From: Pelagicoccus sp. SDUM812002
GTDB taxonomy: Bacteria; Verrucomicrobiota; Verrucomicrobiia; Opitutales; Opitutaceae
DNA length: 64,000 nucleotides
Direction: 5' to 3'
Assembly (NCBI RefSeq): GCF_031127835.1
Contig: NZ_JARXHX010000015.1
Location: 46,780 to 110,779, forward strand
A model generated the notes under the pieces. That model did no database searches. It saw only the letters and a list, made by a program, of their open reading frames with translations, and had not been told where the DNA came from. Numbering within the stretch: position 1 is the stretch's first letter; each line of letters opens with the position of its first letter. The translations under genes were made by a program, and so were the position numbers. Below are positions 8,313 to 18,064 of the stretch, one piece after another.

Positions 8313-10865
8313 CTAACCGTCGCTGCGGATTGACTCCATTGGCGACTGCTTGGCGATACCAAGACTGTTGAGCATGCCCGTTATCAGCGTCATCGCAGCG
8401 ACAATCGCGACCGTAGCGAACGTGACTCCCCACGGGATAAACAGCTCGACCTTCAGGGCATACTTGGTCACGGCCCATCCGGAAAGAAGCGAAAGCCCCA
8501 CCCCAGCGATGCCGGCTATGATGCCGACTAGAGCATACTCGACTCCCATGATCCCGCGTATTTGCTTTGCGGATGCGCCGATCGTTCGAAGCAATGCGCT
8601 TTCGCGAGAACGCTGGTAGCGGCTGGTAATCACCGAAGCCATCAAAGCGATCAATCCTGTCACGATCGTAAAGGACGCCATGAAGCGTATGACGAAACTG
8701 ATCTTGTCGAAGATCTCCTGCAGGCTCTCCAGCACCATGGTCAGATTCACCGCAGAAACGTTCGGATATTGTTTAACCACAGAGGACTGTAACGCCACTA
8801 GTGTTTCTTTGTCGTTAGCATGCGCCGCTGTCACGTAAAATGCCGGAGCTGCCTCAAGTACCCCGGCTGGGAACACCACAAAGAAGTTCGGCTTCATTTC
8901 CCGCCAATCCACTCTTCGGATACTAGTGACCTCCGAATCGATGGGCAGACCTTGCACGTCCCATACGATCCGATCTCCCAACTTCAACTGCAGCGCATCG
9001 ACTACGCGTTGCTCAACCGAAACAGGAACCGGCTTGCCTGAATCCAGCGAGGCATTCGCGGTGAATACTCCACTCGTAAGCTCCTCGTCATCGCGGATGA
9101 AATCTCGATAAGTCGAGCGGTACTCGCGATGAGCGGCCCAACGTTCGATCTTCCGCTCGGGATCGTCGATCAACTCTTGAGCCGTTTCTCCGTTCAAACT
9201 CTGCAAGCGCATCGTAACGATCGGAGCGGGACGAATGGCATCGACGCCAAGCTCATCGATAACCTTCTCCACACCCGGAAGTTGATCGGGCTGGATATCG
9301 AATAAAATGACGTTTGGCTGCCCTTCATTGTCAGCCAACTCTCCCTGGCGGAGCATGCTTTGTTCGCTGATGTAGATCGTATAGATCAAAAACGCACCCA
9401 TCCCCAAGGTTACCACAAGCATCGTAGTACGATTATTGGGCCGATGGAGATTGGACAGCCCCTGACGCCAAACATAGGGTAAGCCTGCGAAGTTCATTCG
9501 ACGCAAAGCGAACCGAAGTAGCCATCCGATACTGGCTAGCAAAAGCATTGCAGCTAATATTCCGCCGAAGAAGCCCAAAGCCTGGCCAAGCGTCTGTGTT
9601 TGGGTCACCGTAAACACGCCTGTCAGAACCAAAAGAGCCGCCATGACTGCTAGGAACCCCAAGTCTTTCCAGGCCTTGCCTCCCTCCTCGACAGAGGCTC
9701 GAATCGCTCTCAACGGGGAAATGCGACGCAAAGGCAGCAGCGGCAAAAACGCGAACAAACTAGTGAAAAGCCAGCCAAACAATAGGCTCGAGAAAATGCT
9801 GCTCCATGAGATCTCAACTTGCAGTTCGAGTGGCAGGAAGGATTTCATGAGTTCCGGTAAAAATGACTGAATCGAAACGCCGAGAATCGCCCCGCTAAGA
9901 CAGCCCAGAAGACCTACGATGGAAATTTGAATACAATAGATGAGCATTGCCTGACTCGTGCTGGCTCCCAGGCAACGAAGGATAGCCACCGCGTCTGTCT
10001 TAGCTTTGAGGTACACCTGCACCGCCCCCGCGATGGCGACTCCACCAAGCAGCAACGCTACGAAGCCGACCATACTGAGGAAGCTATTCATTCCATCCAA
10101 GGTGCGACCGATGCGGCGACGTTGATCCGCGACCGTATCTACATCCACATCCATTCCCTCCAACTCGTCCTTCAAGCCTTCAAGCACTTCCAAACTCGGC
10201 TCCACCATCAAGTCGTCAAATTTCTGATACGCGTAGTACTGCAGACGACTGCCGTACTGGGAGAGGCCTGTCGCCTCGAAGAAGGCCATGGGAATCAACA
10301 CCCGGGGGGCAAAGGAGCCAGTGAACGACCCCTCTCCCGGCACCCGCAAGACCTCACCGATGATCTCAAACTCTTGGTCGCCAATTTTTATGGGATCGCC
10401 CACTTCGAGATCGAATTGAAGCAACAAGCTATCCTCCAAGAGAGCGACAGCTCTGTCGCTGTCCGCCACTCGCAAACCAGCGGGGCGTGTATCCAATTTC
10501 CCGTACCAAGGAAAACCCCCTTCCATGGCATGCGTCCGCACGATTCTCGTGTCGTCCTTGGTCGGAAAGTATGCCATCGTGGCAAACTTGATTTCCCGAG
10601 CGATCGACTCCGCGGGAACCATCGAAATCAAGGCCTCCGCCTTATCGCTGAAAGGCACATTCGCGTCATACTCCACGTCTGCGCCTAGCAGGCTGCGGGA
10701 CTGGCGGTCCATCTCGGACTCGAGATTCGCCCGAAACGAATTAATCGCCACCAGCGCTGCCACTCCGGCGACCACTGCCAGCGCGAACAAAGCGAGCTGA
10801 CGTTTCGCCCGCCGCATATCCCGCCAGGCCATGAGGAAAATCCAAGATCGTGATGCCTGTTTCAT
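8313..10865 (-). CDS. ABC transporter permease, FtsX/YbbP family
   Basis: An 850-residue inner-membrane permease. The N-terminus has one helix (LALFALAVVAGVAALVAI) followed by a large periplasmic domain, then two FtsX-type blocks of three to four helices: one at about residues 260-400 (VGFVALLLGGVAIAGAVQVY and LRCLGAST) and a C-terminal one at about 730-845 (ALLRTIGASAKQIRGIMG and EYALVGIIAGIAG). This two-block layout is that of the YbbP group. It follows its ATPase gene by 64 nt. The substrate is unknown; in E. coli the homologous pair sits beside tesA, as here. Confidence 0.86.
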   Translation of the reverse strand: MKQASRSWIFLMAWRDMRRAKRQLALFALAVVAGVAALVAINSFRANLESEMDRQSRSLLGADVEYDANVPFSDKAEALISMVPAESIAREIKFATMAYFPTKDDTRIVRTHAMEGGFPWYGKLDTRPAGLRVADSDRAVALLEDSLLLQFDLEVGDPIKIGDQEFEIIGEVLRVPGEGSFTGSFAPRVLIPMAFFEATGLSQYGSRLQYYAYQKFDDLMVEPSLEVLEGLKDELEGMDVDVDTVADQRRRIGRTLDGMNSFLSMVGFVALLLGGVAIAGAVQVYLKAKTDAVAILRCLGASTSQAMLIYCIQISIVGLLGCLSGAILGVSIQSFLPELMKSFLPLELQVEISWSSIFSSLLFGWLFTSLFAFLPLLPLRRISPLRAIRASVEEGGKAWKDLGFLAVMAALLVLTGVFTVTQTQTLGQALGFFGGILAAMLLLASIGWLLRFALRRMNFAGLPYVWRQGLSNLHRPNNRTTMLVVTLGMGAFLIYTIYISEQSMLRQGELADNEGQPNVILFDIQPDQLPGVEKVIDELGVDAIRPAPIVTMRLQSLNGETAQELIDDPERKIERWAAHREYRSTYRDFIRDDEELTSGVFTANASLDSGKPVPVSVEQRVVDALQLKLGDRIVWDVQGLPIDSEVTSIRRVDWREMKPNFFVVFPAGVLEAAPAFYVTAAHANDKETLVALQSSVVKQYPNVSAVNLTMVLESLQEIFDKISFVIRFMASFTIVTGLIALMASVITSRYQRSRESALLRTIGASAKQIRGIMGVEYALVGIIAGIAGVGLSLLSGWAVTKYALKVELFIPWGVTFATVAIVAAMTLITGMLNSLGIAKQSPMESIRSDG

Positions 10866-10929
10866 CCTAGAACTTCAGAGTAGTTGCTCGAGGTGATTCC
10901 CGTTTCCAGGAGGTGGCAAAAGCCGCGAA

Positions 10930-11625
10930 TCACGTCTCCACCTCCGTCAACCTTCCGCGATCGATGCGTAGCAATCGGTCGGTCGTTTTCGCCAGTTCTA
11001 GATCGTGAGTCACGAGGACCAGCGTGGTGCCGGAATTCTTGTTGAGGTCGAAGAGTAGATCCACAATCGGCACGCTTGTTTCCGAATCCAGATTTCCGGT
11101 CGGCTCGTCCGCAAAGAGAATACTGGGGCGATTCACAAAAGCGCGAGCCAACGCCACTCGCTGCTGCTCGCCGCCGGACAACTGGATGGGGTAATGCGAC
11201 ACCCGATCCTTCAGACCCACTTTGGCCAGCAATTCCTCGGCGTGCTTTCGTGCGCCTTTCTCGCCGCGAAGCTCGAGCGGGACCATCACGTTCTCTAGAG
11301 CCGTCAGAGTCGGCATCAGCTGGAAGTTCTGGAAAACGAAGCCAACGCTGGCGTTTCGCACCTCTGCCCGCTCGTCCTCGCCCATTTTCGAAATGTCCTG
11401 TCCGCATAGGGAGACCGAACCGCTGGTTGGCTGGTCAAGGCCGGCGCAAATGCCGAGGAGCGTCGTCTTGCCGCTTCCGGAGGGACCGATGATCGAAACC
11501 GTCTCCCCTGACTTCACTTCGAAGGAGATATCCTTCAAAACCTCCAGGTCTTCATGCCCGCTGTGATAGGCCTTTTTAACTTCGTTCAAACGCAGCACCG
11601 ACAGCGATTCGCTAGATTCCATCAT
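10930..11625 (-). CDS. ABC transporter ATP-binding protein (YbbA/LolD-like)
   Basis: A cytoplasmic ATPase of 231 residues that should power the adjacent YbbP-type permease. Visible motifs: Walker A GPSGSGKTT, Q-loop in VGFVFQNFQLMP, signature LSGGEQQRVALARA, Walker B ILFADEPTGNLD and switch His in VLVTHD. Longer in-frame starts reach back to 11706, but they would overlap the divergent esterase gene; the MM pair at 11625/11622 gives the usual family length. It shares a 61-bp divergent promoter region with the tesA-like gene. Confidence 0.9.
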   Translation of the reverse strand: MMESSESLSVLRLNEVKKAYHSGHEDLEVLKDISFEVKSGETVSIIGPSGSGKTTLLGICAGLDQPTSGSVSLCGQDISKMGEDERAEVRNASVGFVFQNFQLMPTLTALENVMVPLELRGEKGARKHAEELLAKVGLKDRVSHYPIQLSGGEQQRVALARAFVNRPSILFADEPTGNLDSETSVPIVDLLFDLNKNSGTTLVLVTHDLELAKTTDRLLRIDRGRLTEVET

Positions 11626-11686
11626 GCGGTCTGACCCAATATTCGTATCTTGTAACATGCAACTGGTTAAGTTCCTCTCTTCAAAC

Positions 11687-12325
11687 ATGAAGCCAACGCG
11701 TCTCACAGGTCATTTGATTGCCATCTATACGTTGCTATCCCTCACAAATCTTGCCTTTTCCGCCACGGACGAGAAACGTATCCTCTTTTTGGGTGACAGC
11801 CTCACGGCGGGTTACGGCATCGATCCGAACCAAGCCTATCCCGCTTTGCTTGCAGAAAAGCTCGAGGAACGCGGCCTCGAATACGCCGTCAGCCCCGCTG
11901 GACTCAGCGGCGAAACCAGCGCCGGCGGATTGAGGCGGGCGAAGTGGGTCATGCAGAAGCCGGTCGACATTCTAGTGCTTGCTCTCGGTGCAAACGACGG
12001 GCTACGAGGTATCAAACTGTCGGATACGAAACGAAACCTTCAAGGCATCATCGATTTCGCAAAGGGGGAATATCCGAACATCAAGATCGTCATTGCCGGA
12101 ATGCTAATGCCACCCAACCTCGGAGAAGCTTACACCGCCGAATTTCGTGCTATGTTTCCTAGCTTGGCTGAGACAAACGACGCCACCCTCATTCCTTTTC
12201 TGCTCGAAGGAGTCGCCGGAGAGCCCGAGCTCAATATCGCTGATGGCATCCACCCCAATCCCGAGGGCCACAAGATCCTAGCTGAAACGGTCTGGAACGC
12301 CTTGGAGCCCCTGCTCGAGAAATGA
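11687..12325 (+). CDS. tesA: SGNH-hydrolase, TesA-like arylesterase/lysophospholipase
   Basis: A secreted or periplasmic esterase of 212 residues. A signal peptide (hydrophobic AIYTLLSLTNLAFS) is followed by block I GDSLTAGYG with the nucleophile Ser, block II Gly in the AGLSGETS region, block III GANDGLRG and block V DGIHPNPEGH with the catalytic Asp and His. Earlier in-frame Met codons at 11624 and 11657 would put extra residues before the signal peptide, so ATG 11687 is used. The divergent neighbours are a YbbA/YbbP exporter, the same pairing as in E. coli. The natural substrate is not known; related enzymes act on acyl esters and thioesters. Confidence 0.88.
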   Translation: MKPTRLTGHLIAIYTLLSLTNLAFSATDEKRILFLGDSLTAGYGIDPNQAYPALLAEKLEERGLEYAVSPAGLSGETSAGGLRRAKWVMQKPVDILVLALGANDGLRGIKLSDTKRNLQGIIDFAKGEYPNIKIVIAGMLMPPNLGEAYTAEFRAMFPSLAETNDATLIPFLLEGVAGEPELNIADGIHPNPEGHKILAETVWNALEPLLEK

Positions 12326-12355
12326 AGGCCAGTTCACTGCGTGGCGCGGAGCACC

Positions 12356-12862
12356 CTAGATCCCAAATTCCTTGAGGTCCTTCACGGCGAGTCCGCCCAT
12401 CTTGCAGACGGCTTTGAAATGTGCCTTCTCGACGGGTTGAATCGAAAGCCGCTGTCCGCGCTGTACCACGAGCATCTCAGTCAGCTCAGGCGACCCTTTC
12501 ATTTCCTTTAAGGTCACGAGACGCTTGAACGCTTTCGCCCACTTGAAGTCGACCATCAACCACCGAGGATTCTCCTTAGTCGACTTGGCGTCGTGGTAGT
12601 TGGATTTTGGATCAAACTGGGTAGGGTCAGGGTACGCTTTCTCGCTGGCGACCGTAGCAAGTCCAACGGCGCCGACTTCCGGTCCAGCATTGGAGTGATA
12701 AAAGATCGCCACGTCGCCCTGCTGCATTTCGTCCCGCATGAAGTTGCGGGCCTGGCAGTTGCGGATCCCGTCCCAGTGCTCGGTCTGGTTCTCGCAGTTT
12801 TCTAGGTCATCGAAGCCAAATACGTCGGGCTCGCTCTTAATCAACCAATATTTCTTACCCAT
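12356..12862 (-). CDS. EVE domain-containing protein
   Basis: A 168-residue protein that is almost entirely one EVE domain (PUA-like fold). Typical stretches are YWLIKSEPDVFGFDDLE at the start, HWDGIRNCQARNFMRDEM, GDVAIFYHSN, VGLATVASEKAYPDPTQFD and NPRWLMVDF. Related proteins, including human THYN1, are thought to bind modified bases in DNA or RNA; the ligand here is unknown. ATG 12862 is chosen because the family starts at MGKKYWLIK; the in-frame extension to 12913 looks non-coding. It faces away from the moxR operon and has no restriction or modification gene beside it. Confidence 0.9.
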   Translation of the reverse strand: MGKKYWLIKSEPDVFGFDDLENCENQTEHWDGIRNCQARNFMRDEMQQGDVAIFYHSNAGPEVGAVGLATVASEKAYPDPTQFDPKSNYHDAKSTKENPRWLMVDFKWAKAFKRLVTLKEMKGSPELTEMLVVQRGQRLSIQPVEKAHFKAVCKMGGLAVKDLKEFGI

Positions 12863-13094
12863 GCCCACATGCCTGATCGTGAGAGCAACCGGCCTCAAGC
12901 AATTTTCGATCAATGCTGTGTGGGAACTAAGCTAAACCTGCAGCTTCCAGCTCTCTGATGACTTCGGCAGAGATCTTGCTAAGGTCCGCTGAAACATAGT
13001 CTTGATTAGGAGGTCATTCGACGGTGTCCTTCTCGCTTCCGTTAAGGGAACCCCTGCGGACGCCTAAATCCCATAAAGAATCACCGAAATCGAT

Positions 13095-14060
13095 ATGAGC
13101 AGCTGGTCTGAACGAGTCAGAAACGAAGTAGGAAAAGCCATCCTTGGCCAAGAAGTCGTTGTTGAACGAATGCTTGTCGCCCTCCTCGCCGACGGGCACG
13201 TGCTATTAGAAGGAATGCCCGGACTCGCTAAGACTCTCCTGATCAAGAGTCTCGGCACCGCCCTCGGGCTCCAGTTCGAACGCGTCCAGTTTACGCCGGA
13301 CCTCTTGCCGAGCGACGTAATTGGCACCATGATCTTCCAATCTCAATCCGGTCAATTCGAACCGCACAAGGGACCTATCTTCGCGAATCTCGTGCTCGCC
13401 GACGAAATCAACCGCGCTCCGGCCAAAGTGCAAAGCGCTCTCCTCGAAGCCATGCAGGAGAAGCAGGTCACCCTCGGCCCGACCTCCCACAAACTACCTC
13501 GCCCCTTCTTCGTCATGGCCACCCAAAACCCTGTCGAACAGGAAGGCACCTATCCGCTTCCCGAAGCGCAACGCGACCGATTCCTTTTCAAGTTGCTAGT
13601 GGACTACCCGAGCCAAGAAGACGAGTTCGAGATGATGCGCCGCTGGGGTCAGGTCACCGAAAAGCCAGAGCTTCATCCAGTGGCGACCGGCGAGGAGCTC
13701 TTGGAACTCCGAAGCGAGGTGGACAGCGTCCACGTATCCGAAGACATCCAAGCCTACATCTTAGAGCTCGTCCGGGCCACGCGGGAAATGCCAACCGCCG
13801 CAGATCCTGCGGACCGCCTTCTCACCTACGGAGCCTCGCCCCGAGCATCCATCAGCCTCTACCAAGCAAGCCGAGCCTTGGCTTGGCTTCGCGGCATGGA
13901 CCACGTTTCCCCAGCGGTTGTTAAGGATATTTTCTTCGACGCCATGCGCCACCGCGTCGGCTTAAGCTACGAGGCAGAAGCTGAAGAAATCACAGCGGAC
14001 CAGGTCTTGCAGAAGATCCTGGATAAAACGGCCCTGCCCAGTCGTGTCGCCTCGGTCTAG
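13095..14060 (+). CDS. moxR: MoxR-family AAA+ ATPase
   Basis: A 321-residue cytoplasmic chaperone-like ATPase. Motifs: Walker A GMPGLAKT, Walker [13 protein letters not shown], sensor 1 in [20 protein letters not shown], arginine region QRDRF, and a C-terminal lid with [11 protein letters not shown]. It opens an operon with a DUF58 protein and VWA proteins 63 nt downstream, the standard context in which MoxR proteins are thought to help fold or metal-load VWA partners. The leader between the EVE gene and this start (230 bp) shows no strong promoter. Confidence 0.93.
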   Translation: MSSWSERVRNEVGKAILGQEVVVERMLVALLADGHVLLEGMPGLAKTLLIKSLGTALGLQFERVQFTPDLLPSDVIGTMIFQSQSGQFEPHKGPIFANLVLADEINRAPAKVQSALLEAMQEKQVTLGPTSHKLPRPFFVMATQNPVEQEGTYPLPEAQRDRFLFKLLVDYPSQEDEFEMMRRWGQVTEKPELHPVATGEELLELRSEVDSVHVSEDIQAYILELVRATREMPTAADPADRLLTYGASPRASISLYQASRALAWLRGMDHVSPAVVKDIFFDAMRHRVGLSYEAEAEEITADQVLQKILDKTALPSRVASV

Positions 14061-14123
14061 ACCTTTGGATACAGCAACTTCACCCGTTCGAGCTTAGCCC
14101 GGACGTAACACGTCATCCGATCT

Positions 14124-15044
14124 ATGTCATCTCAGCCAGACAAGTCAGGCTCCGCCACCAACCTTTCCGCAACCGTCGCCATGCTGCGCCGTTTGGAATG
14201 GCGGGCTCGCCTAGTTGTGCAGAGCGCTCTAGGCGGCGAGTACAAGTCGTCTTTTCGCGGCAAGGGTATGGAATTCGACCAAGTGGTGAAATACGAGTTC
14301 GGCGACGACGTTCGCGACATCGACTGGAACGTAACCGCCCGTCTCGGGGAGGCCTATCGCAAGAAATTCGTCGAGGAACGCGAGATCACGCTTCTCCTTC
14401 TCTTCGAGGACACTCCGTCTCTCCAGTTCGGTTCCGGCAACACGACGAAACGTCAATCCCTCCTCGAGCTTGCCAGCTTGCTGATGCTGCTTAGCGCCGT
14501 AAATGGCGACCGCATTTCCCTCCTGCACGCTACGCCCCAAGGCTACACTCTCACTAAGTCCGCCACCGGACGAGGGCGCGTAATGCATACCGCAGCCAAT
14601 CTCCTCGGGCATCCAGCTCCGCCGATTTTGGAGCAACAGGAAGCTAAAATACCGTGGAAATACGTCCTAAAAGCAGCACCGCGGCACAGTATTTTTATTT
14701 GGCTCGGCGACTTCCCCGGCGGCCCGCTGCCCGACGTATGGCCGGTCCTGCGTCGCCGCTACCAACCTGTTGGTTTCCGAATTTCGGATCCGTGGGAAAT
14801 CGAACTCCCCAAGTCAGGTAGCCAACCGGTATACGACCCGACCAGCGGCGAGCTTTACACCTTGAACGGCGGATCCTCCGCTCAACGCTCCGCCCACAAG
14901 ACTTGGACCGAGCAACGGGAAGCCTCATTCAAGTCGATTTTTCCCAATGAGAGCGATCGCCTGAGCCTAACCGCTGGCGACGACACTCTTGATGCAGTGA
15001 CCAACTTTTTCCATCAACGCATGAAACGATTCGGACGCGTATGA
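14124..15044 (+). CDS. DUF58 domain protein of the Bat operon
   Basis: A 306-residue protein with the DUF58 hallmark in its N-terminal half: GEYKSSFRGKGMEFDQV, YEFGDDVRDIDWNVTAR and GEAYRKKFVEERE. The fold is VWA-like (LLLLFEDTPSLQFGSG). No membrane helix is seen, so it is probably cytoplasmic. It lies between moxR and batA and overlaps batA by 4 nt (ATGA). DUF58 proteins always accompany MoxR and VWA genes, but their exact role is unproven. Confidence 0.92.
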   Translation: MSSQPDKSGSATNLSATVAMLRRLEWRARLVVQSALGGEYKSSFRGKGMEFDQVVKYEFGDDVRDIDWNVTARLGEAYRKKFVEEREITLLLLFEDTPSLQFGSGNTTKRQSLLELASLLMLLSAVNGDRISLLHATPQGYTLTKSATGRGRVMHTAANLLGHPAPPILEQQEAKIPWKYVLKAAPRHSIFIWLGDFPGGPLPDVWPVLRRRYQPVGFRISDPWEIELPKSGSQPVYDPTSGELYTLNGGSSAQRSAHKTWTEQREASFKSIFPNESDRLSLTAGDDTLDAVTNFFHQRMKRFGRV

Positions 15045-16072
15045 TCGAACTTTTGGATACGAAATTCCAACTAGCCAGTCCTTACTGGCTCTTGGCTCTC
15101 CTAGTCCTCCCATTGGTCGCCTGGCTGCGTGGACGCCGCGCCGTTTCGGCCATGATACTGCCCTTCTCCGGAGCATGGCGGAGGCCGAGTTTCATCGGCG
15201 GTACTAAACTGGCCACAACGTTAATATTCCTTTCGGCAGTCGGAATGATTCTTGCCTTGGCCCGCCCGCAATCCATCGCTACGGAACGCCATTCCAAGAG
15301 TCGCGGCTACGACATCATACTCGCCGTGGACCTTTCCGGCTCCATGGAGGCGGAAGACTATTTCGTAAATCGCAAGCGCTCGAACCGCTTGCAAGCGGTG
15401 AAGCCCGTCCTCAGTGCCTTCATCAACCGTCGCGAAAACGATCGCATCGGACTCATCGCCTTTGCTGGAAGAGCCTACACCGCGGCGCCCTTAACCTTCG
15501 ACCACAAGTGGCTAGCCCGGCAAACGGAACGCCTGCAAATCGGGCTCATCGAAGACGGCACCGCTATTGGCGATTCGCTAGCAGTCGCCACCTCCCGCCT
15601 ACTCGAAGGGGCCAAGGAGCGGGCCGGCGAGCGCGAAGGAGCCTTTATTGTTCTACTCACAGACGGCGAAAATACGGCCGGAATGATGGAACCCATGGAA
15701 GGGGCAACTCTCGCCAAAGAGGCCGGAATTCGCGTCTACACCATTGCAGCGGGGAAGAACGGATACGTTCCATTCCCTAAACGAAATGAACGCGGCGAAC
15801 GCATCGGCACAACTCAACAACTGCTTCGCGTCGACACGGAAACGCTGATGAAGATTGCTGAGTTCACGGATGGAGAGTTCTTCCGTGCGGAAGATTCGGA
15901 TACGATCGATCAAGCCTTCGAAAAGATTGACGAGTCCAGCACCATCGAGTTCGAGGTGAAGCAATACTCCACTGTCACTGAGCTTTTCCACTACCCTCTT
16001 TATGCAGCCGGTCTGTTCGCGGTCCTGAGCGTCTTCACAGGGGTAAGCAAATTCAAGGAGGTCCTGGCATGA
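15041..16072 (+). CDS. batA: BatA-like von Willebrand A domain membrane protein
   Basis: A 343-residue inner-membrane protein with two N-terminal helices (residues about 13-30 and 58-75), a VWA domain at about 90-290 and a C-terminal helix (LYAAGLFAVLSVF). The metal site DLSGSMEAED (DxSxS) and the later TDGENTAG are intact. In Bacteroides the Bat proteins are linked to oxygen tolerance; by homology the same is proposed here. ATGA overlaps on both sides place it firmly in one operon with DUF58 and batB. Confidence 0.9.
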   Translation: MIELLDTKFQLASPYWLLALLVLPLVAWLRGRRAVSAMILPFSGAWRRPSFIGGTKLATTLIFLSAVGMILALARPQSIATERHSKSRGYDIILAVDLSGSMEAEDYFVNRKRSNRLQAVKPVLSAFINRRENDRIGLIAFAGRAYTAAPLTFDHKWLARQTERLQIGLIEDGTAIGDSLAVATSRLLEGAKERAGEREGAFIVLLTDGENTAGMMEPMEGATLAKEAGIRVYTIAAGKNGYVPFPKRNERGERIGTTQQLLRVDTETLMKIAEFTDGEFFRAEDSDTIDQAFEKIDESSTIEFEVKQYSTVTELFHYPLYAAGLFAVLSVFTGVSKFKEVLA

Positions 16073-17106
16073 ATATAAGCTGGGCACACGAAGAGTTTCT
16101 ATGGGGGCTGGCTTTGCCTGCCTTGCTACTAGCTTGGAGCATCTTCCATCGCAGACGTGCCTCGGCTCGACGCAAGGGTGCTCAGGCGCACTGGGCGACT
16201 GCTGGATTCGGCGGTATAAAACAAGCGACACGTAGCAGCACACGCCCTCCTAAGGTATTGCTTTGCTGCTCACTTGCATTGCTCGTCGTATCCATCGCCC
16301 AACCACGATGGGGGACCGAAGAACAAACGACCTTCGAACGCAGCCGTGAGGTTATCATAGCCATGGATTTGTCCAAGAGCATGTTAGCCGACGATATTAA
16401 ACCCAATCGCCTCGAACGGGCGAAGCTTGTGGTGGAAGGAATGCTCGACACCTTGGAAGGTGAAAGCGTTGGCCTCATCGTTTTCGCCGGGACCGCTTTT
16501 CTGCAAAGTCCCATGAGTCCGGACTACCAAATTCTTCGGGGATTCTTGGACGACATAAATCCGAGTTTCGTACCCCAAGGCGGCACCAACTATACAGCCA
16601 TGATGGATACGGCTCTAGATTCGTTCGAACAGTCGGACGGCATGGCAGACCGCTTCTTGATCATCATCAGTGACGGAGAAAGCCTCGACTCTGGCTGGCA
16701 AGAGAAAGCGAGGGAGCTCAAGGAGCAAAACGTTCGCACCATTTGCCTCGGATTTGGAACAAAGGATGGGAGTCTTATTCCTGATGGGAGCGGCGGGTAC
16801 TTGAAAGACCCTCAAGGCGCCGTGGTCCTAAGTAAGCTCGAGTCGCGGACACTAAGCCAGATCGCCCAGATAACCGAAGGCATTTATCGTGAGGCCAGCG
16901 TTTGGGTGGACCTGGCGACGGTGGTCGAAGAAACCGTCGAAAAAGGACGGGCGGCGCTGAAGGAACGTGAACGCGAGGAAGCGATGATCGAGCGTTTCCA
17001 TTACTTCTTGGCGCCAGGATTCCTTTTGCTGCTCCTTTCTATATACCTAGAGTTTCCAACTTTACCCAAACCTCGCACCTTAAAGCGAAAGGAGATGGCC
17101 GCATGA
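16069..17106 (+). CDS. batB: BatB-like von Willebrand A domain membrane protein
   Basis: A 345-residue paralogue of the preceding protein with the same layout: N-terminal helices, VWA domain with a MIDAS motif DLSKSMLADD and ISDGESLDS, and a C-terminal helix (HYFLAPGFLLLLLSIYL). The aromatic and Gly motifs GGTNYTAMMDTAL follow the usual VWA pattern. It overlaps both neighbours by 4 nt (ATGA). Two tandem VWA proteins of this type (BatA and BatB) are standard in Bat operons and may form a complex at the membrane. Confidence 0.9.
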   Translation: MNISWAHEEFLWGLALPALLLAWSIFHRRRASARRKGAQAHWATAGFGGIKQATRSSTRPPKVLLCCSLALLVVSIAQPRWGTEEQTTFERSREVIIAMDLSKSMLADDIKPNRLERAKLVVEGMLDTLEGESVGLIVFAGTAFLQSPMSPDYQILRGFLDDINPSFVPQGGTNYTAMMDTALDSFEQSDGMADRFLIIISDGESLDSGWQEKARELKEQNVRTICLGFGTKDGSLIPDGSGGYLKDPQGAVVLSKLESRTLSQIAQITEGIYREASVWVDLATVVEETVEKGRAALKEREREEAMIERFHYFLAPGFLLLLLSIYLEFPTLPKPRTLKRKEMAA

Positions 17107-18062
17107 AACGTCGTATCCTCATCTTGATTACACTTATATACGTCACTCCGGTTTGGGGTGCCCCAGGCTCCGGTCCTAGTTCGGAAATCGAAAACGATCC
17201 GGTCGCTCCTCGGCCAACCCCTACGCAGCAAGGGACAACCCTCCCGGACTACATTTCTGAGATCGCGGAGAAAGATGAAATCACTGCTGAGGACTATGCC
17301 AAGATGGCTTCCGGAACCATGCAGGTCGCCATGCAGGTCATGCAGCAAGGCGAGAAAATGCCCGATCCGCCTATCGAGGACGCCCTCGACGCCGTCGCTG
17401 CCGGCAGAGACATCGACCCTGAGCATTCCGATTGGGACCAGCTCGAGCAGCGTCTTTTAGACCTGCTTAATCCGCCCCACCAAGAGCAACAGCCGCAAGA
17501 GGGAGAATCATCCGAAGACCAGGAGGAGCAGCAGGACGGCGATGACCAACAGCAGGATGGAAGCGCAGGTTCGTCCGAAGAGAGTTCGGAAAACTCAGAG
17601 GAAAGCGACTCCGAGTCGCAGGGTGAAAACTCCGACGAGCAGCAAGACGCGCAACAGGGAGAGCAAGGCGATCAGCAGCAGGAGGGCCAGGAGGGCGAGC
17701 AAGAGTCACAAGATGGCCAAGACCAGCAAAACGGGGAGCAAAGCGATGAGGGCGAATCCACCCAGCAGTCAAATACTCAGGATGGAGCGCAAATGGGGCA
17801 ACTCGATCAGAACCAAGATGAGCAACAAGTGGAACTCGACGGAGAGACTGCCGAGCAGCCGCCTGAACGTTCACCAGAGCAGATGCAGACACTAGGCGGC
17901 CAGCAAGCGTCAGGCGAACCTGTGGACGCTGAGACTGCCGCCCTGAAGCAACTCCTCGAACAGTTGCGTCAGCAGGACCAGCCAGGTAAACTTTATCAGA
18001 TCTTACAGGAAGCCCAAACGGGTGGAAAAAAGAAACAGCAACCCAATGCCAAAGATTGGTAA
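17103..18062 (+). CDS. BatC-like acidic, Gln/Ser/Glu-rich exported protein
   Basis: A 319-residue protein with a signal peptide (ILILITLIYVTPVWG) and a short folded N-terminal part (about 30-125, with YISEIAEKDEITAEDYAKMA). A long low-complexity tract at about 125-275 follows, built almost only of Q, E, D, S, G and N. The C-terminus regains helix (AALKQLLEQLRQQDQPGKLY). Its position between batB and batD equals that of BatC, which usually has TPR repeats and an acidic region; TPRs are not evident here. The tract is strongly biased and may vary between strains. Confidence 0.68.
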   Translation: MKRRILILITLIYVTPVWGAPGSGPSSEIENDPVAPRPTPTQQGTTLPDYISEIAEKDEITAEDYAKMASGTMQVAMQVMQQGEKMPDPPIEDALDAVAAGRDIDPEHSDWDQLEQRLLDLLNPPHQEQQPQEGESSEDQEEQQDGDDQQQDGSAGSSEESSENSEESDSESQGENSDEQQDAQQGEQGDQQQEGQEGEQESQDGQDQQNGEQSDEGESTQQSNTQDGAQMGQLDQNQDEQQVELDGETAEQPPERSPEQMQTLGGQQASGEPVDAETAALKQLLEQLRQQDQPGKLYQILQEAQTGGKKKQQPNAKDW

Positions 18063-18064
18063 TC

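Noticed and set aside
12930..13015. A reverse-strand run NQDYVSADLSKISAEVIREL that looks protein-like before the EVE gene
   Set aside because: No start codon precedes it in frame after a TGA, and it is only about 28 codons; it may be a decayed remnant or chance.
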